DNA of 64,000 nt from Archegozetes longisetosus (GCA_018873245.2 JAEMBT020000005.1:4884001-4948000); one strand, 5' to 3'. Positions 49,925 to 61,639 are shown, numbered from the stretch's first letter. Made by a program: numbers and translations. The notes: a model not told the origin generated them from the sequence alone.

Positions 49925-51416
49925 TTATTGCTTCATTTTTGTATTATTGGATAGCAGTTTATCACTCCATAAGTAGTTGTGATATTTTCCACCAACAAAG
50001 TACCAGAAGGTGACAGACATGCCCATGAAAGTGCTTAGCATCAACTTGACATGCGGTTGTGAACGTTCGAATATAAGATAACCCCAATTATTAGATGTGA
50101 TCGAGATATAGTAGAACGAAGCTGTATATGTGCAGCCCATCAAATAACAGAGTGCTATACAAGCTTTGTTCGAAGGTCGTTCATGATAATTAATATAGGA
50201 TTCCAGCAAAACTGATGGCAGAACCAATGTATGCTATCGATAGCAAATCATATTTAGTTTTCACCTAAAATGCTTCACTATTTTGTTCAACACGTACCAC
50301 AACATGATTGAGCCATTGAGGTGGAACTTCATTGTAGGTTAAATCTAGAACTATATTTCGTTCTACAGCTCCTCCGCACCAATATATGAAGAATGTGTGC
50401 TAATCAATTATTTAAAACAATTTGATTTTGATTTTAATTGTAAGTTTTAATAGTATAAAGACAAAGATATAAAAACTATTACATATAAAGTTGAAGAATT
50501 GAAATCATTGTTTAATCTGATTACTAAGTATTAGCTTTGAGAGCAATACACTTACGGAAATAATTGTAAAAAACTGTAATTTATATTATTTCTAGTATTC
50601 CTTTTTTTATCATCAAAGACATCTTTCAAGGACATTAGTAGAATATAGATAGCTTCTTTTAAAGACAAACAATGATGAGGACTATTTTTCAAGCAACAGA
50701 AATGTTTCGTTAGCCCATTTTAGCAACGATTAGCTTAATCTAAAGTAGTGTCTTATCTTCAAAGTCTAAAAGAACTTTGCCCTATCATTCAGCATCGACA
50801 GGTTACGCAAGAATTTAAATTCCCGAATAAAATTCCGAAAAACTCACAAATAGTGCATTATATGATAAATCTATGAAAGATAATGAGCTTTATTTACTCT
50901 CTGATAAAGCTAAGTAAATCTTAATGAAACTTTTTTAAAGCGCATATCTTCATAGGGAGAGAATTAGTGCTTATAGTCTCTATTGAGTTTAATACAAATA
51001 ATTGATTAAACATTTATGAAGAGGAGAAAAATGACTTACAAGAGACCATGGATGTATCAAACTATGAAAGGCTAAGTCAGAAAAGCTGCGTAACCATTGA
51101 ATGTTGAGTTTAGAATTTAATTTTTCATGGAAGTCACAATAAACCAAGATAAGATAGAAGGCGAAATTCATATGCTACAAATGTATTTTTAGATCAATAA
51201 TTAGAAGTTAAGAAAGGAAACAAAATCTCAAATTTAACTCCAGTTGGTTACCAAATTCCATTGGGTTCCAAATTTCCACTGTTCATGAATTTTGCCATGA
51301 AATAACATTGAAATAGGAGCATTTCTATTAATTTCTTGCCATAAGATTGTATAGCCAAATATAAAAAAGCCACTCAAATGCATAATAATTTTGAAGGTTT
51401 GATTTGCATAATTCAT
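49925..51416 (-). CDS. AIG1/ADTRP-type membrane FAHFA hydrolase
   Basis: Multipass membrane enzyme of the FAR-17a/AIG1 family; human AIG1 and ADTRP hydrolyse fatty acid esters of hydroxy fatty acids with a Thr and a His. Minus-strand exons 51416-51252, 51174-51040, 50399-50298 and 50233-49925 all join in phase 0 to give 236 residues, matching AIG1 length (238). The catalytic Thr is conserved in QWKFGTQWNL (human WKFLT, Thr43), and the His region in PQWLNHVVHTLVLPSVLLE (human WLNHGMHTTVLP). The C-terminal part WGYLIFERSQPHVKLMLSTF ends in a short polar tail. Exon 2 joins as HMNFAFYLILVYCDFHEKL, aligning gaplessly with the human second helix. Confidence 0.9.
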
Positions 51417-52427
51417 TATTGATCGATTAGTGAAGGCAACTGTTTAACAAATCGTGTTAATTATCGACTTCTTAGATAATAAATGAGAAATATGTCTGAA
51501 ATTCGACGTCTCATTTTAAAAATGTCTTCAACTATTGCTATCAGATATTGAACCCAATAGCGCTTGACTTTTGTGTCTTTGATTATATACCTGAAGTTAT
51601 AATAGCCGATAGCCTTTTGCCCCTTTATAACGCACTACATTCATACCGAATTGGTTTGATTCAAAGTAATCATACTTGAAACTAAGCACTTGTAAGAAAG
51701 TATGCTTTCAGGGGGTCTTCATTTCGAAGAGAGGTCAAAAATCAAGAACTTGTTTTTTCGCTATTTTTCTCATCGATTGATATTTTAGCGCATTTTGCTA
51801 CTTTCCGATAGTTTCAGTCGCATTCCAGCGGAATTTTTCTTCAACAAAATTTCGATTCTAACTAACTTTTGGAAAGTTTTAAAAAATATACTAATCTTAA
51901 CTTTGTGCCGAATAAATGAGGAATGAGAATGTATGTAAATTATCTCACAATTCCTAAGTTGTTTACTGCCAAAGAACTCAGAGTTAAAAGCAATTCATCG
52001 TTAAACTAATGGAAACGAAAATGACCAATATCATTTTGCTATCATAATGAGTCATATCAATGCAATTCTAGATAATTATTTAATATCTATTTTGTGTAAA
52101 TAAAAAGAATATAAACTATCCAAGGATTGATTGTTGACTTTTATGCATGACTTAAGTCATAAAGTGATTTATCATAGAATTACTGAGGTTATGATGGTAT
52201 AAAAATCATAAATCATGACTTGTACAAGAGATATTTAGGTAGAACGAAAATAGAAAACGCTCAATTCCACAAATGAAAGTCTCGTGTCCAAAACACAGAA
52301 ATGTTTACAAATCACATTCAGTTAAATCGGACCTTTTCCATTGAAAAGATAATCTTTTCTACCCTATAATTCATGAATTGGTTCTTTAATATGTTATTAT
52401 TTTAAAGGAAATCTTCAAGAATCAGAT
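51417..52427. other. Divergent region between the AIG1-type gene and the DEG/ENaC gene
   Basis: About 1 kb. No gene or RNA recognised. An untranslated first exon of the channel gene may lie here because a weak acceptor-like tract precedes its ATG. Confidence 0.45.
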
Positions 52428-55400
52428 ATGTTCGTAGATTTGTCAAGAGATAAAACCAGTAGTACATCTTCACTGAAAGATCTCATACTTGATTACAACA
52501 AGCAAAGCATGAGCCGATTTTCAAGTCTAGATTACAAACATGCGAGTGAAGAAGAGGATGAAGAGCACTTGACAATGGAAAGTTCTCACAAGTGTTGGCA
52601 GTATGTGATCAAATTGATAGTAATGTTGGTTTGTGTGTTTGGCTGTGCCTGGCAGTGTGTTTCAATACTCAATCTGTTCTTTTCGTTTCCGAGTATTGTA
52701 TTTGTTTATGTCGAAACTATGGATAAGTTACAACTTCCTGGTGTTACTCTTTGCAATAGCAATCGGTAATCACAACTGACCCATTGTCTTGAATCAAATT
52801 TTAATAAAATTTTTTTGAGGTAGTGTAATGATGTCTAAATTGCGTGAATACAATAAGACCTTTGATAAAATTTGGAGCAGTTTTGATGATACCGCTCAAT
52901 CAGACGATAACTCGACAAAATTGGTATAAAAAACAGTATTACATGAGAATTGGAAAGTTAATTGAATTTGATTTGATTACAGGACAAGCAGATGATTATT
53001 GATGAGACGATTCGAGCGCTATTAAGCACACTGACAGTGAATGATTTCATGAAATTAGGCCACACTTCTGATGACTTGATAGTACCTGAATATTTCAGAT
53101 GTGCAACTGATGCCTATCACATAAAAGACAAGTGCAGGTCTGCATTTTCGAAAAATTCCTCCTAAACTCTTTTGATTAAGCGAATTATTTATAAGTAGCA
53201 AACATGTATGCCAAGGAAGGATTTGACTTAACTTTTTGGTTTGATTATATGAATAGAAAGTTTAGTTTGAGCTGATTATTCAAAACTAAACTTCATTGAA
53301 AGAACTGAAAAACCCGATCATTTAGTCATAAAGATAAGTGTTGAAAGTTTGATTTGCTCATTGTTTAAGGCTTATTCAGTAGATAAATACTGAGAATAAT
53401 TATGATTTTGAGTCAAATCTACTAAGTATTTTAAAATTTTACATTATTAAGTTTATTACTAGCTTAAAGTACATTTTTAAATAAAAATTAGGAATTACGC
53501 CAATATTCTACAGACAGCCCAAGACGTCGGAAATTGTTTTACTCTGTTTCACAGATCAAATTCACAGTTTTTGAAAGATATTGCAATACAATCAGGTCTA
53601 TCACAATCGCCGGTGGTCAGAGGTCATGGGGAGGCAGTTGATCTGGAGCTGGCAGACCAACCTTTCCATCCGAACGAAATACTGAGAATTAAGATTAATT
53701 TCAGCTCAAGTGAATACACGACACTTAACGATGAAGTATTTGGTCATATAATAATACATGATGATGACGAGTCACCTCCAATTAGAGAAAAAAATCTCTA
53801 CATATATCCTGGTTTTTATTATGAATTTTTTATATCCAAACAGTCGGACGTTCTATTACCGGCACCATATTCTACTGATTGTATTGATTATGTGTCACAG
53901 CCCGTAAACAAAAGCAGAATTGATTCAAATGAATACCTAAATCATCCGCTTTCGAAAGAGAATTGCATTATTGGCTGTATGGCTGATAAAACTATGGAAA
54001 GGTGTAACTGTTGGCCACCGGAACTACCATTCCTAAGAGGATCAGATGCTGAAGCGATTGAGAATAAGATGAAATGGTGTGACTGGAACACTGGACCACA
54101 ACTTGATTCAAATGATAAGCCCGAAAATATTTCCTGGTTTAGGTATTGCTTTACTGAACACGAGCAAAGTTGTAATCAAAAGTGCAAATCTGATTGTCAG
54201 TAAGTGTTTGATGTCGATTTAATTCCTTTTTAACCTGTCTCGAGTCAAGTGATTTCGTGATGAAATTAATCTTAACCCTAAAACTGAAAATCAAATTAAT
54301 AGTCTTTAATGGATAATATCTTGAAATTTTGAAAAAATGAAACTCCTTTTCTACCATAGTATTGACCGATACATAATAATACAGCAAAGAAGGGATTGGC
54401 CCGCGAAGGAACGAATTGTAAGATTAATTCAGTTCATAGATTATATTAATGTACTGGAAGTCAAAAATATCTATGACGCATCTATTACGAACTTATTAAT
54501 CAGTTAGCTAATTGAGTCTAGTATACAGTATAAGTCAACATCTAATTTAAAGTAGACCTTAAAAGATAATCAAAATTTTATTTATAGTAGGCAGCATAAA
54601 AATCTGCCGCTTGCTTTGATTTACATTGTTTTTAATGTGTTTAATAAACTTTTCACTTAATCTTAATTCTTATGCATTATTTAAAAACTTGCTGAATATT
54701 ATTCAAAATCAATTGAGAACATTAAGTGAATGAACACGAGAAATTCAAGAGGTGTGATGGACTTGAACCAGATTTTCTCAAGTCGTATTTTGACTGTTTC
54801 CCACGCCGTATAGAAATGTGCATTATGGTCAATGGTCACATAATAAAATGATCAGTTTTTTCACTCATTAATCTGCGATATATGCCACTTATAACAATAA
54901 AAGTAGTCTTTGAATCTCTTACTGTTGTTTAGTAATTACTTAGGAACATGCGACAGATTTTTTTATCGCTACTATATTAATCAAAAGTTCTTATTGGTAT
55001 TCAAGTAAACTTGAACCAAAGTAAATTGAACTGACTTTCAAGAAAAATAACTAATACAAAGTATAGAAATTAAGCTTTTCAAGTCAAAGGTTCTATTGTA
55101 TTTTTTCTATGCCTAAATATTTTTGACTTTCTCGGTGCTTTCGGATAAAGATTTAAACGAGATTCTTCTGTTTGAAACGTAGGAGCACAGTAAACATGCA
55201 GAATCTTTACGTGAAAATCATGAATGTTGTGCTATCATTTCGTTGAGATATTGGAGTTCTGAACACACGATCAATAAATATGAGCCTAAATATGAAGTAT
55301 TATCAATACTATTTATCAAATCTGAATATGATTTTTGAAAAGATTGTCTTTCATAGTTGGTAGAGTTTATGTCTTATTTGGGTGGACTTCTCAGTATGTG

Positions 55401-55746
55401 GTTAGGATTCTCTCTTGTCGGTACTTATAGTATTATTGAGATCTTAATAATAAAATTGTGTCAGAAAAAGGCTGAATTCGTGCGTCAATCTAAACTAAGA
55501 ATAAGTCCTCACCTCATGAATCAAGAATTGAACGTCGATCAGCCTAATGCTACTAAACGAGTCAGAAGAAATTATACAAATCATGCAAATCATATAAACC
55601 GTGCAAATCATACAAATCATCCGAGCAATAATATGGATAATTGGAATAAGATCAGACCTCGAGTTTCAAATGTAATTTTGGAAAAAATTTCAAATCCTAT
55701 TTACAGCAAGAATATTAAAGTACCTGTTAACACAACTAATATTTAG
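52428..55746 (+). CDS. Degenerin/ENaC/ASIC-family sodium channel
   Basis: Amiloride-type, proton-, peptide- or touch-gated cation channel of the plasma membrane. Exons 52428-52765, 52824-52923, 52983-53137, 53492-54199, 54390-54417, 55183-55296 and 55357-55746 join in phases 2, 0, 2, 2, 0 and 0 to give 610 residues. TM1 is at about 58-80 (VIKLIVMLVCVFGCAWQCVS), followed by LPGVTLCNSNRV typical of the family. The Cys-rich extracellular domain includes ENCIIGCMADKTMERCNCWP and CNQKCKSDCQRDWPAKERI. TM2 and pore read YLGGLLSMWLGFSLVGTYSI with the GxS-like GFS selectivity residues. The C-terminal tail holds a repetitive NH-rich stretch (TNHANHINRANHTNHPSN). The 28-nt exon was found from phase and the conserved WP motif, so it is the least certain join. 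Confidence 0.9.
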
Positions 55747-55940
55747 TCAAAACATTCATTCTGTCGTTAATTAGTCTAATTTTACAAAAATTCATCTCTA
55801 ATCTTCTATAACCTCTATTCGTTAAATATTTATTATAATTCAAACTCATTGTTCAAATCTATACCAAACACACTCAGAAAGAATTTAATTTCAAATATAC
55901 ATTTTTTTCATATAAATCATAAGATTGATTAATTCTAATG

Positions 55941-57228
55941 TAAAGTATGGGACATTAAAAATGCGAAAGATTTAGTTATACATATATCTGGTAAATGATC
56001 ATCTATTTTATTGAAATCAATTTCAAACTAAGCTTAAATACAAACACTATCCATAAATTAAACAATTAATAATTAATTTTTTCTCCGTTTTTAATTATAC
56101 ATTGTTCAATGCGTCGAGGCATACTTTGAATTAATGACTCTAAAATTTCAGAGTTAATAGAGTCCCAAATTTCTTCAATTTGATGAATCCAGTCATCGGA
56201 CTTTCTGGGATCCATCTTCTCCAGCCTGTATTTCATAATTTGCCACAAGTTCTCTACCGAGTTGAGGTCCGGTGAGCATGCTGGCCACTCCAGAACATCA
56301 ACTTTGTGGGTCGCGAACCAGTCTCTGGTTGATCTAGCTACATGTGGCCTCGCGTTACCCTGCTGGAGTGTAAAACCATCAGGATAAAGAGCCAGAGCAT
56401 TGCCCAAACGATGTTCAGCTAAAGTCTCCTGATAGGCCTTAGCATTAATTGAACCTCGAGCGACTTTTAATGTTGTTGTACCCCGTTCACTGATTCCACC
56501 CCATATCATTATTGCTGGACTGGATGCAGGGATCGGTTTTTGAGGCCTAGATCTCACCCATTCCCGAACTTTGTTTCTGAAAAGTTGAAAATAACTTTCA
56601 TCGGTGAAAATTACCCGAGACCAATCACGCGACCGATTAGCCAGGCACCAGTTCACCCTTTTGTCTTTATGAGCTTGTGTAAGCATCGGCGCGGGTATAG
56701 AGGCAAATTTCTTGAGACCTGATCTGCTTAGATTCCGTCGAACTGTTCTTGAAGACACTTCGGGACTTCCTCTTTCTGTGGCCAACTTTCCGAGTTCAGC
56801 TGCTGACCATTTTGGATTAGCCAGTGCCAATTGTGTAAGCCTTTGTCGATCGTTTGCTGAGTATTTTTGAGGGCGGCCCGATCCTGGCCTGCGATCTACT
56901 TCTACTCCACTTTTCAATCTTTTGATGGTTCTGTAAACTGTGGCTAGATGTACTCCCGTAAATTTTTGAAGTTTTGTCGGGTCTCGGCCATTAGCGTACA
57001 GAAAATAAAGTGTTCTGCGTACATCAATTTGCATTTTTGTGACACGTGTTTTAATAATCTCGTATTGTAAATAAAGTTCAACTTTCCCGGCAAATTATAC
57101 ATCGAACTAAAGGTCTTTTAAAGGGCTTTAAGACTACATAAATTATATTTCATTTGCACTCATTAGGTGAATATAAACTCTTTGTAAACTTATGTAAACT
57201 TTTCGCATTTTTAACGTACCCTACTTTA
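55941..57228 (-). mobile_element. Tc1-like DNA transposon (about 1.29 kb)
   Basis: Terminal inverted repeats of about 34 bp bound one transposase frame. The left end reads TAAAGTATGGGACATTAAAA and the right end, reversed, TAAAGTAGGGTACGTTAAAA; both continue ATGCGAAA. TA occurs at both edges, as expected for Tc1/mariner insertion. The arms differ at several positions. Length is typical of the superfamily. The transposase has lost one catalytic residue, so this copy is probably not autonomous. Confidence 0.85.
56066..57034 (-). CDS. Tc1-like transposase, open frame, second catalytic Asp replaced by Gly
   Basis: A 322-residue frame, full length for the family and without stops or frameshifts. 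The paired helix-turn-helix region (about 1-110) contains the HLATVYRTIKRL helix and a PGSGRPQKYS GRPR-type hook. The DDE domain has Asp145 (FTDES), and Glu261 in SPDLNSVENLW. The residue that should be the second Asp is Gly226 in LQQGNARPHVA, where the family has QQDNA; the codon is GGT (56359-56357). Spacing from residue 226 to 261 fits DD34E, the Tc1 class. Loss of a metal-binding Asp should abolish cleavage while leaving DNA binding possible. Confidence 0.9.
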   Translation of the reverse strand: MQIDVRRTLYFLYANGRDPTKLQKFTGVHLATVYRTIKRLKSGVEVDRRPGSGRPQKYSANDRQRLTQLALANPKWSAAELGKLATERGSPEVSSRTVRRNLSRSGLKKFASIPAPMLTQAHKDKRVNWCLANRSRDWSRVIFTDESYFQLFRNKVREWVRSRPQKPIPASSPAIMIWGGISERGTTTLKVARGSINAKAYQETLAEHRLGNALALYPDGFTLQQGNARPHVARSTRDWFATHKVDVLEWPACSPDLNSVENLWQIMKYRLEKMDPRKSDDWIHQIEEIWDSINSEILESLIQSMPRRIEQCIIKNGEKINY

Positions 57229-57345
57229 TATTGAAAATTAATTATACAGAATTAAAATAACTTGTTGTATTGTGTTCTGTTGAATTGTTGATTGTAATGA
57301 GTGTTTAGCGATAAAGTCAGACTGAGAAAAGTTATCGAGAGTTGT

Positions 57346-57769
57346 GTGTGAACTAGGGTGACCAAGTCAAAAACTGTCAAATGCGGGACAAAAAATTTTG
57401 GTCCCATTATAAAATATTTTTAAAGAGTTTTAACCTGATTGAAGTTACAAACCACAGTTTGAAATAACAATTATTTGAAATATAAACTAAAGACTTGATT
57501 GATAACTGCACTTTATAAGAGTCACAAACGATGTGAATGAAAACAAGGTATCAGATAAACGGATTAAAACTCTTTTTATCTAGACTTCTACATATTTTAG
57601 GATAAGAAACATGTTAAAAATTAAATTGCATTATTCGTATTAAATAAAAACACAGTGAAAATCTGTTAAGATAAATCTTAAGGTGTATATTTTTCGTCCC
57701 ATAAAGGGTGCATACAGTATGCGGGAAAATCCCGCACAATGCGGGACACTTGGTCATCCTAGTGTGAAC
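57346..57769. mobile_element. hAT-type MITE with 8-bp target site duplication
   Basis: The element spans 57354-57761 (408 bp). The left end is TAGGGTGACCAAGT and the right end, reversed, is TAGGATGACCAAGTGTCC; a GCGGGAC motif follows inside both ends. It is flanked by perfect copies of GTGTGAAC at 57346-57353 and 57762-57769. An 8-bp duplication with TAGGG termini is typical of the hAT superfamily. The interior is AT-rich with no transposase frame, so it is non-autonomous. Confidence 0.88.
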
Positions 57770-58446
57770 TGATTGTATGCTAAAAGCAAATACCAAGACT
57801 GCAATTATGTAAAAATTTTAATATCATAAGCTAAACCTATATAAGAGCCGGATTCAATTCAATGAAGGAATTGAATAACAATGAATTGAGTTTTTTCTCC
57901 GAAACTAAATAAAACACAAATGTATTCGATTATTTCAGAGACCATTAATTTTGAAAACCAATTTGATTGAAGAGAAGAATGAAAGTGTTGACAGATAGAA
58001 TAAGTAACTTTGAATCCTTCAACAAGCAGAACAGCTTCCAAAAGAATGGTGCGAATCACGTTAATTAATATAATATATCTTAATGCAAATCTTTAACTGC
58101 TCAAAAAATGTCAATAATTCGTTAGATGGCATGAGTCAAAATTAAGGATTGAGCATTGCCCGGTGCCCTCTAGCGTAGGTCGCAACGACAGCGACAATTG
58201 CGCCTAAAATTCGGGCATTTAGATTTGGGCGCCAAACGCCTCACTTTTTGAATAATTCATTCATACCTCGAAAAATAATAAACCATTTAGAAAATGGCTT
58301 ACTTATTTAAATAATTATCAGAAAATAAGCGTTAAAAACATTAAAAATAAAAGGCGTATTAATCCAAAAGTATGCCATTAGTTGACAAAATTTGCCAACA
58401 ATCAGGCTCCGGATTAGAGCTTAATCCGGAAAAATCTAGATTCTTG
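57770..58446. other. Intergenic DNA between mobile elements
   Basis: No gene recognised. The stretch 58140-58250 is locally GC-richer (TAGCGTAGGTCGCAACGAC) without a recognised family. Confidence 0.45.
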
Positions 58447-59643
58447 TATGTGCAAAATTATAAAACCGGTTGCTGGTAATGTGAATTTTATTGTTATTTT
58501 CAGTCAAAAAGTGCAATTCGAAGGACAATATTATAACTTTATATTATTTTTAGTCAGTTTTGATTCAATTTTATTTTTAAAACTATCTACAAATTATGCC
58601 GAAGGGCAAACAGCTAACAGAATATGAATGTGGCCAGACCGCGGCATTAAACGCTACCGGCATGTCCCAGAGAAAAATAGCGGTCAAAATCGGGAAATCT
58701 AAGACCGCTGTAACAAATTATTTTACCGATCCCGAAATTTATGGGACAAAACGGCGATCTGGACGCCCTAAAAAAGTTACACCGAGGGACCGGCGAGCCA
58801 TTTCACAGGAAGCCAGCAACAACGGGAGCACTTCAACTAGGATTAAGGACACCCTCAGCTTACCATTTCATCCAGCAACAACAAAAAGGGTACTCAATGA
58901 ATCTCCTAATCATAAATACACAGAAAGGTGCGGAAAACCAACATTGCAACCCGTACATAAACAGGCCCGAATAGGATGGGCGAAATCCCACATGGAATTC
59001 GGGCAAAAATGGCGAAATACCATCTGGAGTGACGAAAAAAAGTTTAATCTCGACGGTCCAGACGGTATGCAATATTATTGGTCTGACCTTCGGAAAGAGC
59101 CCGAAATGTTTTCGAAGAATGTTCATGGTGGTAGATCGGTAATGGTTTGGGCGGCCTTTAGTTGGAACGGTACAACGGATATTGTATTTATTGATGGTCA
59201 GCTGAATTCTTCAGGTTATCGTAAAGCTCTAGAAGATCATCTATTACCGAAAGGAGCCGAAATCGGTGGCCAAGACTGGATTTTTCAGCAGGATAATGCG
59301 GCGATACATACCGCGCTGCCCGTTTTAGAATGGTTTTGGGCCATCGGAGTCAATCAAATGAAGTGACCAGCGAAAATTCCGGACTTTAATCCGATTGAGA
59401 ACCTTTGGGTTATTCTAGTCAGGCGGGTTTATGCCGATGGCCGCCAGTATAGTACCGTCTGGGAATTGAAGGCTGCGATCCGTGATGGGTGGTCAAAATT
59501 TCGTTAGAGACCCTTAGAAATCTAATTAATACTATGCCTAATAGGGTTTTTGATGTAATTTTTAAAAAAGGTTGCCACACAAAGTATTAATCATGAATAA
59601 TTAACTAAAATTAAAAGTGGTCTTATAATTATGCACATATCAA
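58447..59643 (+). mobile_element. Decayed Tc1-like transposon
   Basis: Inverted ends bound the pseudogene. The left end reads TATGTGCAAAATTATAAAAC and the right end, reversed, TATGTGCATAATTATAAGAC. A related terminus (GGTCTTATAATTATGAGC) recurs at about 59790-59818, so the outermost right end may lie there, with the left counterpart lost. Confidence 0.6.
58596..59590 (+). pseudogene. Tc1-like transposase pseudogene
   Basis: The frame starts MPKGKQLTEYECGQTAALNA with a helix-turn-helix and a GRPKK hook. The DDE residues are present: IWSDEKKF, then FQQDNAAIHTA, then NPIENLW. Two lesions break it: TGA at 59364-59366, where the family has the Trp of a WPA motif, and a one-base shift just before a TAG at 59505-59507. 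The 3' part resumes in another frame and ends in GCHTKY at 59590. Counting the TGA as a residue, spacing from the second Asp to Glu is 34, as in Tc1. Confidence 0.85.
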
Positions 59644-59789
59644 ATCTGGGTTTTTATTGGGTTACTCGGTAATCTGTGGGGCGATTGGCATAAATTTTTG
59701 TATTCTAATCTATTGTTACGCAATAAAGATAAATACTAAAAATGGCTCTTAAATCACTTGATTAAATATAGAATTTTTAAGAATATTAG

Positions 59790-59818
59790 GTGGTCTTATA
59801 ATTATGAGCTTTGCTGTA
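59790..59818. repeat. Extra copy of the decayed Tc1 terminus
   Basis: Sequence GGTGGTCTTATAATTATGAG and then CTTTGCTGTA repeats the end motif of the preceding element and abuts the foldback structure directly. It may be the true right end of the Tc1 copy or the end of a second, lost copy. Confidence 0.5.
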
Positions 59819-61320
59819 TAAATAAACTATAGCTTAAGCTGATTTCAGATATATAAGTTTTATTCGCCGCAAATCACCAGAACATCGGTAAAAATATTCC
59901 CGAAAAATCGACTAGACTTTGCATGGCCAGAGAATTCACAGATAAATTTTGTGTACCGATGATCTATAGCTCATGCTGGTTTTTAATATATAAATTTTAT
60001 TCACCGCAAATGACCAGAACATCGGTAAAAGTGTTCCCAAAAAATCGACTAGACTTTACGTGGCTAGAGATTTTCGATATAAGCTTTTTATATAAGGAAA
60101 CTACAACTCAAGCTGAGTTCAAATATACAAATTTCATTTTCCGCAAATGATTAGAATATTGGTAAAAAAATTCCGAATAATCAAGTATATAGAAAATTAC
60201 CGTAAAATAAATTTATGGAATCACGTTTCAACTCAAACCGATTGAAATCAACATAATTTAACTGTTCTAATAATATATTTTGATGAAACTTCAAAAATTA
60301 AAAAAATATTGAAAAAATGAGAGAACTAAGATCCTACGGTCTAAAATATACCTCGTTAAACATATAGATTTTGAATAAGGTCTTGACAAAGATGAAAAAA
60401 TTATGAAAAAACGTAGCCAAAGGTTAAATTCCTCGCTTAATATAAATCAGTACTGATATTATAAGTAAAAAATCATTAATAGACTTTTAAAAACACTATA
60501 ATAGTTGTTATTATTGAGACGTTATTTTTGCTGGCTTACTTTGATCCGACACGGAGAATTTCCAATCACCTTTTAACATGCTAAGCCGAACCACTTATCC
60601 TATTGAGCCAACTGAGCATCGTCTGAGCGATGCTCAGTGCATCACCTATTGCGCTTCCAATGAAACATTTAGGCCTGACGGTACATTTATTAGCCAAGAT
60701 CTTTAGCTTAGTTTATATTTATAAACCCTATTTCGCTATTACCGCAAGAAAACGGTTCCCGGATCTTGTGATCGTGAAACTCTACAGATCTAGTTATGCA
60801 CTTTACATCATTAACACTACGTCATTTTATGATTTTTTCGTCATTGTTAAGACCTTATTCAAAATCTATATGTTTAACGAGGTACTATTTTAGACCAAGG
60901 TCCCGTAGGATCTTGGTTCTCTCATTTTTTCAATATTTTTTAATTTTTTGAAGTTTCATCAAAATATATTATTAGAACAGTGAAATTCTGTCGATTTTAA
61001 TCGGTTTGAGTTGAAACGTGATTCCATAAATTTATTTTACGGTAATTTTCTATATACTTGATTATTCGGATTTTTTTACCAATGTTCTAATCATTTGCGG
61101 CGAATGAAATTTGTATATTTGAACTCAGCTTGAGTTGTAGTTTCCTTATATAGAAAGCATATCGAAAATCTCTGGCCACGTAAAGTCTAGTCGATTTTTC
61201 GGGATTTTTTTTACAGATGTTCTAGTCACTTGCGGTGAATAAAACTTATATATCTGAAATCAGCTTAATTTATAGTTTATTTATATACAAAGTTTATGTC
61301 GAAAATCTCTAGCCACGTAG
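59819..61320. mobile_element. Foldback-like element: two long inverted arms with tandem subrepeats
   Basis: The left arm (about 59819-60416) and right arm (about 60820-61320) are reverse complements over roughly 500 bp with few differences. Matching landmarks include AAATTACCGTAAAATAAATT, TAATATATTTTGATGAAACT and GTTAAACATATAGATTTTGA. The outer part of the left arm holds three diverged tandem units of about 125-145 bp, each with a CGCAAATNACNAGAACAT core and, in two of them, AAATCGACTAGACTTT; the right arm holds two. The spacer is about 400 bp with no convincing gene. Long arms with outer tandem subrepeats resemble Foldback (FB) elements. Target duplication not determined. Confidence 0.75.
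60611..60638. repeat. Perfect 11-bp hairpin in the foldback spacer
   Basis: ACTGAGCATCG, loop TCTGAG, CGATGCTCAGT: an exact 11-bp inverted repeat with a 6-nt loop. Position at the centre of the foldback element suggests a structural role or a resolved palindrome. Function unknown. Confidence 0.8.
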
Positions 61321-61353
61321 TCTAGTTCAACCCTTGGGTATTAATGTTTGCAT

Positions 61354-61446
61354 CTATCTCTATCTCTATCTCTATCTCTATCTCTATCTCTATCTCTATC
61401 TCTATCTCTATCTCTATCTCTATCTCTATCTCTATCTCTATCTCTA
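61354..61446. repeat. (TATCTC)n hexanucleotide array, about 15.5 copies
   Basis: Perfect hexamers immediately right of the foldback element. The minus strand reads as a meaningless Glu-Ile repeat. Confidence 0.95.
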
Positions 61447-61639
61447 TAGTTGGTTGGGTTAGGTAAAATGATTGGTAGATCAAATGGTCCGGATCCGATA
61501 TCATGCGTAAAAATGTTTTGGTAGCTTTAGCTCTGCTAAAGGGTGAATCCGGGCTAACGGGTCTAAGGGATTCCCAACACCCTCGCCCAACCTATCCCTA
61601 AATGTTGTATGTCGTTAGATTCAGTTCGTCGAACTGAAT

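Noticed and set aside
60630-60893. 87-codon frame in the foldback spacer and right arm
   Set aside because: Runs across the spacer/arm border, no family resemblance, and the matching left-arm copy is not coding.
61322-61504. Minus-strand Glu-Ile repeat frame
   Set aside because: Produced entirely by the (TATCTC)n array.
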